Origin: Adenanthera pavonina
Lineage: Eukaryota > Streptophyta > Magnoliopsida > Fabales > Fabaceae
Assembly (NCBI GenBank): GCA_026686845.1
Contig: JAIVEN010000018.1
Span: 13,859,001 to 13,923,000, forward strand
Reading direction: 5' to 3'
Length of the DNA stretch: 64,000 nucleotides
Both the position numbers and the translations under genes were made by a program. Below, piece after piece: positions 11,758 to 22,921 of this stretch; positions within the stretch are counted from its first letter, which is position 1, and every line of letters starts with the position of its first letter. Below the pieces are notes generated by a model, which saw only the letters and a list, made by a program, of their open reading frames with translations, did no database searches and was not told the origin of the DNA.

Positions 11758-12057
11758 ATGTGAGAAGCTTATTTTAGGAAGAAGGAGTTCAAATTAAGGT
11801 GGTTGTCCAACTCATCTTATGTCTAGGAATTTAACTATGACTCGGTTAAGATTGAATTCTTGATGTAAGTCGCATGGATGGTGAAGGTAAAGGATAAGTA
11901 GGAGAGAGTAGGTCATTTACTAGAGGCATTATAGAAAGTTGATATGCGGAAAGCTACTTAAAAGTAACAGAATCAATGTGAAAGGAATATGTTTGTTCAT
12001 GGTTGAGGTTAGTGTTTCCAAATTTCAAGGATGAAATTTCTTTTAAGGAAGAGAGAA
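11758..12057 (+). pseudogene. Gypsy pol 3' end remnant and polypurine tract
   Basis: The sequence just before the LTR (AATTTCAAGGATGAAATTTC, then AAGGAAGAGAGAA at 12045-12057) matches the 3' end of the internal region of the gypsy element at 33.7 kb read on its own strand. Both end in a purine tract abutting a TGTAAC LTR. The coding sequence upstream is too decayed to translate. Confidence 0.6.
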
Positions 12058-13170
12058 TGTAACAACTCTAAAGATATTACCCTAGACTTAGTCACAGGTT
12101 AATAAGAGGTTGCCTTGTATTTTAATCAGCACCAGAGAAACTAGGACTGGAGAAAGGATCAAAACAAGAGAAAATCTGAAAATGGAAGCATAGAAGGGTC
12201 ACACCATGGTGAGGTTCAGGGCCACCACATTGAGATACTAGTAGAAATTCAAATTTTTTCTAGACCAAGAGCATTTATGCCATGGCACTAATCACCGATA
12301 ATATTTAAATTAAAACATACTCAGTCAGACAAAATGAAAGAAATTAAGGAGGAAGAGAATTTTTCTCTATTAGGGCTTGCTAGATCCAACATTTGGGACT
12401 GATTATGGACTCTAGAAGCTTCAATCTTGGTTGGTTTGTGAATCTACACCCTGCCTATTCCTTTTTCTCTTAGATTTTGAGTTGATTTTCATGGGTATGA
12501 ATGGGAGTCCATTTCTAATTGATTTCCATCGATTCAAATGTGTATAAAGGGATTATTGAAGTATGTTTCACATTATTGAAGCTTGAGTATAAGTTTTGGT
12601 TAGATTGTGAAGAGTTTGATGGAATTCTAGGTTAGAAATTGTGAGGGGAACGTGAAATCCTAATTGTATGTGAATGATTATGATGGGAATGGTTGATTGA
12701 AGCTCATTAATGCATATTTATATTGTTAGAACTTAGGGTTAAGCTTGAAAGGCTAGATTATGGATTTTAGTTGTTATGAGTATTATGTTAATTAAAGGTA
12801 TTATGATGTTGTAGTGGTTGATTGACTAATTGGACGTGTATGGTTTGTGATGGCTACATAAGATGTTTGCCAAATTTCCCTGTGTGCATGGTGTTAGTAA
12901 CTGAGGTAACTGGGAGTTTGTGATATATGTATGTTATGTTGATATATATATATGCATGTCTCCATTTATGCCACAATATCATTATGTGTATGTATATGGT
13001 TTTTCTACTTATCGTGGTATGCACACAGTTAGACAAGGTACTTGTAAATGAGAATGATGAGTGTGATATTGTATATGTGCATACGTGATAGTAGCATCCA
13101 CATATGATTGCATACTAGCATAACCATGATGATGACTGTGATAATTATTATATATCTTGTTAAAGACATG

Positions 13171-14850
13171 TTAGCATGGCATGCTCAATTAATCCAATTG
13201 AACCATTAATTATCCTAATTTCAAGTTGCATGAGAAATTTACTTAGCATAGAACCCTATCTCTAAATAAATGCCTCAAACATCTTGTAGGCATTTTAATT
13301 TCACACATTGAGATAGAAAGTAATGGATTATTAAATCACATATCTTTGACCAATAACCACAATTTTAGACCATAATTTCAATCCACTCATTAATCAAGAA
13401 ATTAACTACTTAATTAACCTTATAACAAAGCTAAATCAAGTAATTAACCACTAAATTATTAAGAGGATAACTACAAAGAGTCTTGGCCAAAAACATGTAT
13501 ATACATTCGAAAACAATTCCAATCCAATACTATTCCTAATTCCACTATCCATGGTCATACAATTCAGTCCATATATTTCCAGTAATTAGACCATCATATC
13601 AGCCACAAAATCTGAAATTAAGAGAGTCAAAAAGGGGAAAGAGATTATCCTAATTCCAAGCCATTAATCCTTGCACAATTAGTAGACTCCTCCAAGCTCC
13701 ATCCAAGATCCTTACTCCTCTATTAAAGCTATTGCCATGTGAAATCAGTTTCCATGTTATGGTTCAGTTTGCAAATGGTGAGGGAAGATCGAAAATTGAA
13801 ATGTGTGGTTGTTTGGGTATAGAACAAGGCTAAAGGTGAAGATAAGAATGGAAGCTAGTGATGAAAAAGTGCTGAAAATGGAAGGAAAGCTAAAGAGGAA
13901 AGCTGAAATCTAGAAAAATGGCTTTGAAAATGTGAATGAGAGAATAAAAGAAGAGGAGGGTAAACTATCAACTTGCAAATGGAGGAAGAGGACCGAAAAT
14001 GGTGTAGGGAAGTAAGGGAGTAACCAGAAATGATGGAAGGATGGAAGAGAAAATGGAGGAAAAAATGAAAGAAATCCTAAGAGAAGAAAAAAGGTGGTGG
14101 CGGCAGAAAGAAGAAAAGAAAAAATATGAAAGAAGAAGCCCGCGTTGTCACTCTTGGAAGGGAAGGGTTTATCTCGCAAGGGTCGTGTTTGGCTCATGAA
14201 ATTGGAGCAAGAAATGTGTGATTTTTTCCATTAAAATAAAGCTAGATATAAATGAGTAACTAAAAATGAGGAAAAATAAGAAAGTTAGGAAAATAAATTT
14301 TTCATAAAATCCCCCCTATTAGATGATCAAAATGTCCCTTCAAAATTTTAATTTCTATGATCTATAACCTGCAAGAAAATATTATTTCAGATAGATTATG
14401 TGCTCAATTAAATAAATCCAAATTAAATTCTAGTTCAAGGAAATTAAATTAATTATAGGGTAAAGTTTAAGTTCAATTGGAGGAAAATTATGTTTTAAAA
14501 TAACAAAAACAAAAGAAATAAAATACTAAAAATAAATTTTTAAAACTCTTGGATAATTTTACCCCAACATGAGTCATTTTCTAATCATTTATTTAATCAC
14601 AATTAAAGTACTAATGACCCATAATCACCTTGTGAATTATTAAATTATTAAATAGAATAAAATGGGAAGAATTAATTCTTTGGAATAATTTGGAAAATAG
14701 AAAATAACTAAATTTAAAACTTAATTTTCAAAAATTATCCCAAAATTTGGCTAAAATTATGAAAATATTTAAAAATAAAAAATTAGCCAAAATTAATTAT
14801 CAAAACCACTAAGTATAGGGGATAAAAATAGTAAAAATTTAAGAGTTATC
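13171..14850. mobile_element. 1680-bp insertion in the gypsy LTR, flanked by ACATG
   Basis: LTR homology stops at about 13165 and resumes at about 14855. The inserted block is bounded by the direct repeat ACATG (13166-13170 and 14851-14855). It has no coding region; the 95-residue open frame on the minus strand (13910-14197) is low complexity (Phe/Ser/Pro/Leu). Its AT-rich right part (AAAATTATCCCAAAATTTGG-like text) resembles LTR sequence, so a solo LTR is likely, although TG...CA termini are not exact at these boundaries. Confidence 0.5.
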
Positions 14851-14943
14851 ACATGTACATCACCACCCCATGAGCACAGTGAAATATGGTAGATTGGAAG
14901 GTAGTGATAAGATGAGATATGATGATATACGATATAATGATAT

Positions 14944-15104
14944 GATGAAAGATCCCTGCCACTAAATCCTCTCATATGATTTGGAGAGTCATGTGGCAGC
15001 GGATTGTGATATGATATGATGATGATATGATATGGTGATAGGATGGAACATCCCTGCCACTAAATCCTCTCTTATGGCTAGGAGAGTCAAGTGGTAGTGG
15101 ATTG
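14944..15104 (+). repeat. Imperfect internal duplication in the gypsy LTR
   Basis: The block ATCCCTGCCACTAAATCCTC...GTGGCAGCGGATTGT occurs twice in succession (about 14950-15010 and 15050-15104), separated by ATGATATGATGATG-type repeats. Related LTRs at 32.5 and 58.2 kb have it once. Confidence 0.6.
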
Positions 15105-16402
15105 TATATTTCCTAAATCACCACCAATTCAAGTGGCCCTGGAGAATGAGAGCCACGGCCCAAGCATTAGTATGACTTTCACCGAGTACACTAGTGTGAA
15201 GTGAGCTTGATGATGTCTTGGAATCAATTTTTACCAGCTATTGGAAGGGAATCACCTATTGAAATATCCTGTGATGATGCTAGCTCCTAATTCTAGCCAT
15301 GTATGAGGGAGATATGCATACCATAGCATTTTCCATTGCATGACATCATTTACATATATGTGTGGTATTGATGATATTAGCGTATGTATGTGTTTGTCCT
15401 GATTACTAAGACTTTGTCTGACACCTCCTCCCATGACTAACATTTAAGGTGAAGACTTTGATACTAGTCCAGAGAAGACCAAGGCCTCTCCGTATTTGGA
15501 AATTTCAAGTATAACTGGTAGTTTGTAACTTAGTTTATGTAATATTGTGTCAAGTAGGTTGTTGTGGTTTGGTGCCTATATGAGTGTACTGAGAGTATTA
15601 TCTGTATGCTATGTGATGATAAGATGATTGTGATGATGATGTTTGGATGATATAGATGATTATGTGATGATATGTGAGATGTGGATATGTGTCATGAATG
15701 GTTTATATGTGTGTAATGATGCTTTGGACCCTAGTATGGGTCATTATTGTTGGAGTATGTGTCATGAGCTAGAATGGTCGTATGTGTGAGCCTAGAAGGG
15801 GTTTTGGGCCTAGTATGTGTGTTTTGGGTGTATAGCTTGTTATGAGAATTTAGGGTTTGAGGGGGTCAAATCTTGAATGAGTGGTTTCTTTGAGATAAAA
15901 CCTTCGTAGACAAGTTGATTGAGCCAAATGGGACCTATATGGATGGTTCATAGTGGCCAAATTGCCTTGGGTGGCAATTAGAGTAGTCAAGGTTTGAGTT
16001 TTGGATAACAAGTAGCCAAAATGTCATGGAGCATCCAAATCACCATACAAAGATGGATTTGAGTGAAACTGGTATCTATGAATAGATTGAAATAAGAGTG
16101 ATCTATAGGAGTTGAAATCAGGCCAATCAGATATTAGAGTACAAAGTTATGCGCATCGAAAGTTCACTCAGAAAGTCAGTATTTTGCTAATATGGGTTTT
16201 GATATGGGTGCCACAGCACCAAAAGCTTAGCTAAAGTGTCAGTCACCTTTGTTCCAAAAATTTTTCAACCCATGAGCACTCAGGCTATGATAGTATTGTA
16301 GAGGCCACATCACTGTAATATGATCTCCTAGTTTTGTTTTGTCTAGCTAGTATTCCTAAGTCTCAAGTGATTGGTAGAGGTTTGTCATAGTAGGGTATTA
16401 CA

Positions 16403-16827
16403 GATTTCATCAGATAGAGAAGAAGCAAATCCATAAATCCTACCTCCATAGCCTCTCACGCTGTTAAGCTTAGTCATGATCTCTACTCAAATGGCCATTT
16501 TTATGAGTTGTTCTCTCCAACAAATATTTGAAGAACATGCATAAAAGGGGGATTGAAGAAGATGATGAGAAAAAGATAGAGCTATCAGAATATACAAACT
16601 TGTAATACTCTTCTCTCTTGCACTTTGCTACCAGTGCATTTGCTATTGTGAGCATTATTTGAGCTTATATGTATTCCCTTCTATTTGAGAGTTCTCTTTC
16701 TACATGTTGTACGAAAACCTTACTATATGCAGAAGTTAGTTATACTGTAAGTTGAAAACATAGTGACCTACGATGTAAGTTCTAAGTAACTAGAACAATT
16801 GAGTTAGTGGTGAGCTTGAAAACATTT
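16403..16827 (+). repeat. Probable copia-type LTR piece (host of later insertions)
   Basis: The text around 16580-16660 (CTTGTAATACTC..., GTGCATTTGCTATTGTGAGC) and the continuation at 30834-31065 (GTGTAGAAAATCCCTAGTAA, GAACCGAACCAGGATAA) resemble the R-U5 part of copia LTRs. I infer that the two pieces, and possibly 42186 onward, are one LTR split by later insertions. Confidence 0.35.
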
Positions 16828-17738
16828 TGTAATATCCTGAAATTTTTTTCTAAATATTTAAGGCTCAATATTTTAAAATTATTTATAAAAACAGGTATGC
16901 ACCATTTTGCATAAAATAGGTAAAGAGGTCAATTATCTCAGTTGAAAGGAAAAAGGAAAAAATAACGATTTTATCCCTTAGAAAACTAAAAGAAAAAGAA
17001 AAAAAAGAAATGGCGATGAGGAGGTGGACATATGCAAGGGAAGAAGAAAAGTTTATAAATTTTGGAAAAAATTACACCTAAGATCTGAAAGTTTTAAAAT
17101 TTATAAATTTATCCCGAATCAAGGGTACTTTTGTAAATATGAAAAATTATAATAAAAATGAAGCTCTCAATGACCTAAGACCATTGGAATATAGTATGGA
17201 ATTTATTAAGATTAAAATAATATTTATTTGGTAATTAGGATTTAATATTAATATTTTACCCGATACATGTTAGTTTGGAATGCAGTAAGAGGCAATATTA
17301 ATTCAACAAGAATATGTGGGCCTCGTATTTGGACCAATTGGGATAAGAATATTATCGTAATTTTATATGTTAATATAGTTAAAATTAGTGTCCCATTAAT
17401 AGTAATATATACTACTAAAGTAGCTTTATTTGTTCAAACTAGTCGAAGAGATATTTGGATAAGTAAATATCTAAAATTTTTGGACTAAAATACCCTCAAA
17501 TTCGTGCTCTATCTGTAGCACATGAGAAAATGGCATTAATTTAATACTTTCATGAATTTTCAAGAGAAATCAAGAGGCTTTAGGTGGCAAAAATTGATTG
17601 GTTGACAAATTTTATATATACTCCCTCCTTTCCCATGTCTTGGCTGACCATATAGCAAGAAAGAAAGGAAGAGAAGTCTGCAAATTGAAGAAAGGAAGGG
17701 TAGCCACATGAGGAAGGGAGAAAAAACTAGGAAAAAAT
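16828..17738 (+). repeat. LTR-like repeat, family A copy 3, left part
   Basis: It starts TGTAATATCCTGAAA and aligns with 1009-1700 over several hundred bases (ACAAAGAGGTCA / GTAAAGAGGTCA, AAAAATTACACCT, TTTTGTAAATAT). It is cut at 17738 by the copia element and resumes at 29309. Confidence 0.6.
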
Positions 17739-19459
17739 TGTTAGCAAGGCTGACTTCCCAAGAGGGGGGGTGAATTGGGAAGATTGAAATTTTTCTGCAC
17801 AAAGTAAAGCAAGTGAAGATATCACAGTATAATGAAAACAACGTGTAAAACAGAGCAAGCTGAAAAGTAGAGATAAGGAGAAGAAAACTCAGTGATTTAT
17901 CCTAGTTCGGTCTATCCACTTGACCTATATCCAGTCCCCAAGACACCTCTTGAGATTTATCCACTATCCAGCAAGAATTTCAACGGGCTTCTTGCTAAAG
18001 CCACAATACACGAGTATGCTCTGTTCTGAGCTCTCTCAAACTCTCTAAGCACTTTCTCTATGTGCTTCCCAATCCCCTTGTGAATACCCCTCACAAGTAA
18101 ATCTATCTTCCAGATGAAGAGTAGATTATTTACAAATGAATAACTCTCTTGAATAGAGTAGATATGAAGCTTTAAGTACAAATAATGAAGTTGGAAGGGT
18201 AAAAGCTTTTAAGATGAAGATTCAGTAGAAATTCAGTATATACAAGTTTGATTCGTTACCCACAACTTCAAATGATATTGTATTTATAGATTTAGGTCTC
18301 AAATATCCATTAGAGACTAAATCTATCCGTTGGGGAAGTTATCCAACGGTTACTCTGAAAAACTATCCGTTTACCAACCGCATTTAATATTTCTGACATA
18401 CTGAAATTCGAATTTTGGTTGGCCAACAGACAAATTTCGAGGGAACCGAAGGTTAAAGCTTCCAACGTTAAAATACGAAGTTCGTCTGTCCATAGAGTGA
18501 AATTCGAATTTTGAAACTTATAAAATATTTTCACAATGTGACATACGAATTTTCAAGAAGAAAGTTTTTCTGTAAATCGTGAACAGTGTTTTCAATTTTC
18601 TACAGTACCCTCGAAATTCGAATTTTGGATGCCCAAAATTCGTCTGTCCATTGAACGTTCAAAGAGGCACAGTAGTTCACTTTCTTTGAAATTCGAATTT
18701 TGGCAGAGTGAAATTCGTCTGTCAGAGACCAGTTTTGAGACTTAAATCATTCTTGATCTCAGATGAACTTTATCAAACTTTCAGACGAATTTCTTCTATT
18801 TTCTCAAGTTTTGTTTTGTCTGAAATTCGAATTTTGAAAGAGTGAAATTCGAATGTCACAAAGTAGCTCCTTTGACTCAGATGAAAATTCGAATGTTGCT
18901 AAGTCAAAGTTCGTCTGTCAGAGAGCATTTTTCAAACTTAGTTTCTTCTTGATTTCAGATGAACTTTAGCATAGTTTCAGACGAATTTCTTTGGTTTTCA
19001 CAAATTGCATTTTGTCTGAAATTCAAATTTTGAAACTGTGAAGTTCGTCTGTCACAAAAAGGCTTCTTTCAGACTTGATGAAAATTCGAATTTTGAATGA
19101 CCAAAATTCGTCTGACAGAGGGACACCTCTCCAGACTTATTCAGTTTTAGCTCGAAATTCGAATTTCCAAAAGCAAAGTTCGAATTTCCAACTTGACAGT
19201 TCAGTTATACTTTCAAACTTCGTCTGTTTGTGAGTATTTTTCAAATAAGTAAAGATTTAACTTCAAATCAAGGTTTGAAAACGTCTTTTTCCCAAATCAA
19301 AATCTTTTACCCAATCTAAACAAAAACTAAAGATCCTACAGAAGATCTAATAGCGAATACTCAAAAAATTTTCACTTGAAACAGCTTTGATCTCCTTTGA
19401 TATCTTCAATCCAAGCTCTTGAGTGTTGGTTTGGAATCATCAAAACTCTTGATCCAACA
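17739..19459 (-). repeat. Copia 3' LTR (1721 bp)
   Basis: On the minus strand it starts TGTTGGATC and ends GCTAACA. A polypurine tract abuts it at 19460. From about 18370 to 19240 it is packed with TTCGAA and TTCGTCTG/CAGACGAA motifs. Its TATA-like TCTATAAATA lies at 18281-18290 (minus). Confidence 0.93.
18370..19240. repeat. TTCGAA / TTCGTCTG motif field in the copia 3' LTR
   Basis: Two short motifs alternate over about 870 bp: the palindromic AAATTCGAATTTT (for example near 18411, 18500, 18612, 18692, 18822, 19085, 19155) and TTCGTCTGTC or its complement (near 18481, 18650, 18717, 18911, 19047, 19203). The spacing is irregular, so this is not a simple tandem array. The same field recurs in the 5' LTR and in the internal spacer at 22130-22690. 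Confidence 0.85.
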
Positions 19460-19473
19460 TTCTCCCCCTTTTT
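19460..19473 (-). other. Copia polypurine tract
   Basis: On the minus strand AAAAAGGGGGAGAA directly precedes the 3' LTR start TGTTGG. It is the primer site for plus-strand DNA synthesis. Confidence 0.9.
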
Positions 19474-19748
19474 GATGATGACAAAACAACTCACAAACTG
19501 GATTAGTACTTGGGTTTGCTTACACAAGCTCCCCCTCAACATATGCATTACAGTTCATAAGATATCATTTTCAATAGATTAAGTGAAGAGATTCAAAGCC
19601 CAAATCATTGCAACCAAGAACATAATTTACTTAAACAAATTGTTGCAATACATATTTCAATCAGTTCTCAAAACATCAAACAAGCAAAAAATAATAAAAC
19701 AATTAAAACTAGATACAACAAGACGATTCAGCCTAAGATCTAAAAACA

Positions 19749-20732
19749 TCACTTCTTCTTTGGCTTAGACTTCTTGCTGTAAGTCTTTCCTTTTCCAGAT
19801 GACTCAGCAGATCTTCCAGCTTGCTTAGTCCCAGTTTGCTTTATCTTCTCACCCTTTTTGGCATCATCAGAAAGCCCAGCAAAGTCCATTGGAGGAGGTA
19901 TCTGAGTGAGAGGAACAGCACGAAGAGGGACAGGAGCAAAAGGAATCTCTGGCTGAGCTGGTGCAGGGGGCTCAGCAGGCTCTTCATCATCATCATCAGA
20001 GACCTCAAGCAGCTCTTGCATTTCCTGCCTGGAAAGAGCCAGTCGAGCTCTCTGTTCCTCTGAAAGCCCATAAGCAGCAAGAGGAGGAGAGGCTGGTTGA
20101 GCAGGAGGAAACATTTCTTCCAGCCTTCTCCTTTGAGCTAGAAGCAGAGCATTATGAGCAATGGCAAGATAATCAATAACAGGTACAATGCTTCTTTCCT
20201 CATTGCTCACATCTTCTTGTATAGAGGAGGTTGAAATGGCTGCAACCAGTCTTTCAACTTGCTCAGATTCTTGTATAGACAGAATTGAACCCTGAGCATC
20301 CTCTTGCATAGGCTCATGAGGGCTTGTGGCTTGGAAACTGTCTTCTTCCAATCCATAGTCCAAGGGTGGACCAGGACTAGGTGTTCTCATTGCACCAGCA
20401 CCATCATTATCATGGTCAGAGGAGGCAATCTCGAAGGGACTTGGAGGCACAGGGGATGGAGATAGAGTAGGCTCAGGGATACCAGGCTGAGGTGAAGCTG
20501 AAGTGGTAGGAATTGCATTTCTAATCTCTTCATAAGCATCAGCTAGCACTTTCATATTCACAGCCAACTGATGGATCTGATCTTGCAGGTGAGCAAATTT
20601 GGCATTTTGCTCATCCCTAATGCTGAGAATGAGTGTTGACAGATTGTCAAACAGCTCAGTGATCTTAGTTGGCTTGGCTCGAGAGGAGGGAGTGGAAGGA
20701 GGGTGAGTAGGCCTGGATGGAGATGGAATAGG
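19749..20732 (-). pseudogene. Copia extra ORF, C-terminal part (after the in-frame stop)
   Basis: This reading frame continues the upstream 396-residue frame without a shift after the TAG at 20733-20735, and runs to a TGA at 19749. It has no ATG at its upstream end; the first in-frame ATG is at about 20553. The product would be rich in Pro, Ser, Glu and Asp, with a helical Gln/Leu-rich stretch at the start (around 20560-20650), an acidic DDDDEE run near 19990 and a basic end (KKSKPKKK). No transmembrane segment is obvious. It is part of the third ORF of this element, of unknown function. Confidence 0.6.
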
Positions 20733-21923
20733 CTAAGAAGGCTGAGGTACAGATCTGCCAGGAGCCTCAGAGGTGCCTTCTTGTTGGAGGGATGCATCAG
20801 CAACAAAGAACAAATCTTCAGATTTGCCTGCTCCCTTTCCAACCCAATGTCCTTCATCTCTTTCAATGCCTATCCTTTGCAATTCTTCTTCTTTGAAGGC
20901 CTCAGTGAGCTTCCCTTTCCCCTTTTCAATGTGCTGAATCCTAGCATGCTGCAAGATTCTTGAAATAATTACTGCATAGGGGAGTGTGGAATCTTTCCTC
21001 TGATCCCTTGCCTTTATCATACGCTGGAGAATGATATGACCCATATTGATCAGCTTCCCACGTATGATGGCAGTCACCACATGAGCCTCTGCCCTTGTTA
21101 TCAAATTGAAGCTGCCACCCTTGTTGAATATGATCCTGGACACTATGTAGTGCAATATCCTTACTTGTACACTGAGGTCTGTGGGCTTCAACAGATTTAT
21201 TGTGGGCCTATTCTCCCTTCTTCTGAATAAGGTGTCCAAGATGGTGCTTTCTTTGTAATTCAGAAAGGAGCCACCTTCCTCATCAGCTGTACTAGCCTCA
21301 TCCATATATCCAGAGGCTGTGATGTCAATTTTCAGCCCATCTTGTCCTGGGATTTCCAGCACCTCATTGATTGTTTCATCAGCAAGCCAAATGGTCCTTG
21401 ATCTCAAGGTGACCTCCCATTTCCTTTTCTTGCTGTTATATTGAAGAGAGGCATACCAAGTCTTCACTACCTCATCATCATATTTTTCAGCAATTTCCAA
21501 CAGATTTCTATATTTTATCAACCATATTGCAGCATCAAAGTTGTTGGATATCAGAAATTGCTCCATATGTACACAGTGAGGCTTGATTATCTTTTTGTTG
21601 GAAAACTTGGTAGTGTACTCTTCTTGAATCTCTGGGGTGCTCCACAGTGGCAGTGTAGTCAATTCAAACTCTCCAGATTCAGTAGAGGAAGAGGAAGCCA
21701 CAGCAGCAGTATCAGCCGAAGGAACTGCAGATTTTGAAGATGAGGGCCCAGCTTTCTGAGATTCTGACTTGGATGATGATTTTTGGCGTTTGGAAGGAGT
21801 AGCTTTACCGGGTTCGGCCTTTCTCTTGGATTTCTCTCCTTCCTTTGTAGCATATTGTGATTTGACCGTCCTTTTTGGCCGAGTTCCAGCTTGTCCTGTT
21901 CCAGGAATCTTCACTCTCGCCAT
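20733..21923 (-). CDS. Copia extra ORF (env-position protein), N-terminal 396 residues
   Basis: The frame begins at ATG 21923 and ends at TAG 20733-20735. Residues 1-85 are basic and Ser-rich, with GSKRQKSS-like composition. Residues about 85-360 form a folded-looking domain with WYASL, a charged strand, TIWLADETINEVLEIPG, then VQVRILHYIVSRI and NMGHIILQRMI. This pattern matches the domain annotated in many plant genomes as putative plant transposon protein, found in the third ORF of SIRE- and Ogre-like elements; that assignment is from memory of the family pattern. The ORF sits where retroviral env would be, but no signal peptide, furin site or transmembrane helix is visible, so an envelope role is not supported. 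In this copy a single TAG separates it from an in-frame continuation of about 327 codons. Confidence 0.75.
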   Translation of the reverse strand: MARVKIPGTGQAGTRPKRTVKSQYATKEGEKSKRKAEPGKATPSKRQKSSSKSESQKAGPSSSKSAVPSADTAAVASSSSTESGEFELTTLPLWSTPEIQEEYTTKFSNKKIIKPHCVHMEQFLISNNFDAAIWLIKYRNLLEIAEKYDDEVVKTWYASLQYNSKKRKWEVTLRSRTIWLADETINEVLEIPGQDGLKIDITASGYMDEASTADEEGGSFLNYKESTILDTLFRRRENRPTINLLKPTDLSVQVRILHYIVSRIIFNKGGSFNLITRAEAHVVTAIIRGKLINMGHIILQRMIKARDQRKDSTLPYAVIISRILQHARIQHIEKGKGKLTEAFKEEELQRIGIERDEGHWVGKGAGKSEDLFFVADASLQQEGTSEAPGRSVPQPS

Positions 21924-22129
21924 TTCTTGGTTGAATGATGTAGAATGTGGCTGAGAATAGATTTAAGGGATGCGAAAGGAAGTTTAATCGGTGAGAAATG
22001 ACGGTTTTTGGACAGGAGTTAAGAGGATTGAAGAGAGAATCAGAACAGACTTGGAGGAGTTACAAATAGGGTTGCGTCTGTTCTGTGGGAAACTGTCGGT
22101 TTTAACGCATGTAAGCGTCTGACAGACGA

Positions 22130-22690
22130 ATTTTGAGGGGTCAAAATGCGAACTTCGGGCAGTTACAAGTTAAACCGTTCAGCACATCTTACTGACAGAC
22201 GAATTTTCATCTTGAAAGTTCGTCTGACAGAGGCTTGAAACAATCAATACATACACAACAGACGAATTTTGTTCCGAAAAAATTTGAATGTTGAAAAGAA
22301 AAACGGCCTCAACAAACAAAACTTCAACCAATAGACGAATTAAGCATGCAGAGCATCATCTTTCAAGCATTCAATCATCAAGAGCATAATTCAACAGACG
22401 AATTTTGAACTGAAACTTCGAATTTTTCAACTTTTGTAAATATTGTCCAACATTCGTATGTTAAGAAGTAATAATTCGTATAACAGTGATGGACAATCAT
22501 AACTTTGAAATTTCTGTTTTTGAAAATTCGAACTTTCAAGCTTCAACAGACGAATTTCGAGGCATTACCGAGAACTGTTCCAAGGCATAACAGGCCAAAG
22601 TTCGTCTATTGGTCAACCAAAATTCGAATGTTGACCATGTTGACCAGTTCAAAAACACAGATTATCAATGAAATTCATCTAGCAATCAAA
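22130..22690. repeat. Motif field in the spacer between pol and the extra ORF
   Basis: CAGACGAATTT and AATTCGAA/TTCGAATG motifs, the same as in the LTRs, recur here (near 22122, 22197, 22219, 22261, 22332, 22392, 22545, 22598, 22620). The region is non-coding and separates the extra ORF start (21923) from the pol stop (22922). Confidence 0.8.
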
Positions 22691-22921
22691 CATCATACAA
22701 ATTTCAACTTTAAAAACTTACAGAATGGATCCAGACCTTAGAATAATTATCATTCACTTCATTTTCTGGTTGTTCCAATCTGGAGTGCTCCAATCTTTCA
22801 AACTTTTAGCCATTGATTTTCACAAGGAGCACCTGCAACTATACTAAAACATACTCCGATGCTCAAGTTAGAATAAATTCTAGTATTAAAAATTCTAAAG
22901 ACAGAATTACACAGAAATGAC

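Larger units (their letters stand above)
12058..16402 (+). repeat. Gypsy 3' LTR, plus orientation, with nested insertion
   Basis: It starts TGTAACAACTC right after a polypurine tract and ends GGGTATTACA. It belongs to the same LTR superfamily as the gypsy element at 31-41 kb (shared landmarks: the acid-rich TATCATATGATGAT field, CCCTGCCACTAAATCC, AATCACCACCAATTC, TTGGAAGGGAATCACC, the final GCCACAGCACC region). Without the 1680-bp insertion it is about 2.66 kb. The matching 5' LTR is not in place, so the element is incomplete. Confidence 0.7.

Noticed and set aside
13910..14197. 95-codon frame resembling a membrane protein
   Set aside because: Low-complexity Phe/Ser/Pro text inside an LTR-like insertion; no start context or homologue recognised.
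17957..18534. Two 74-codon minus-strand frames, repeated at 27801-28378
   Set aside because: They are identical-position parts of the copia LTRs and include the TATA and motif field, so they are not genes.
19749..21923. Viral envelope gene in the copia element
   Set aside because: Position fits, but no signal peptide, cleavage site or transmembrane helix is visible, so only an extra ORF is claimed.
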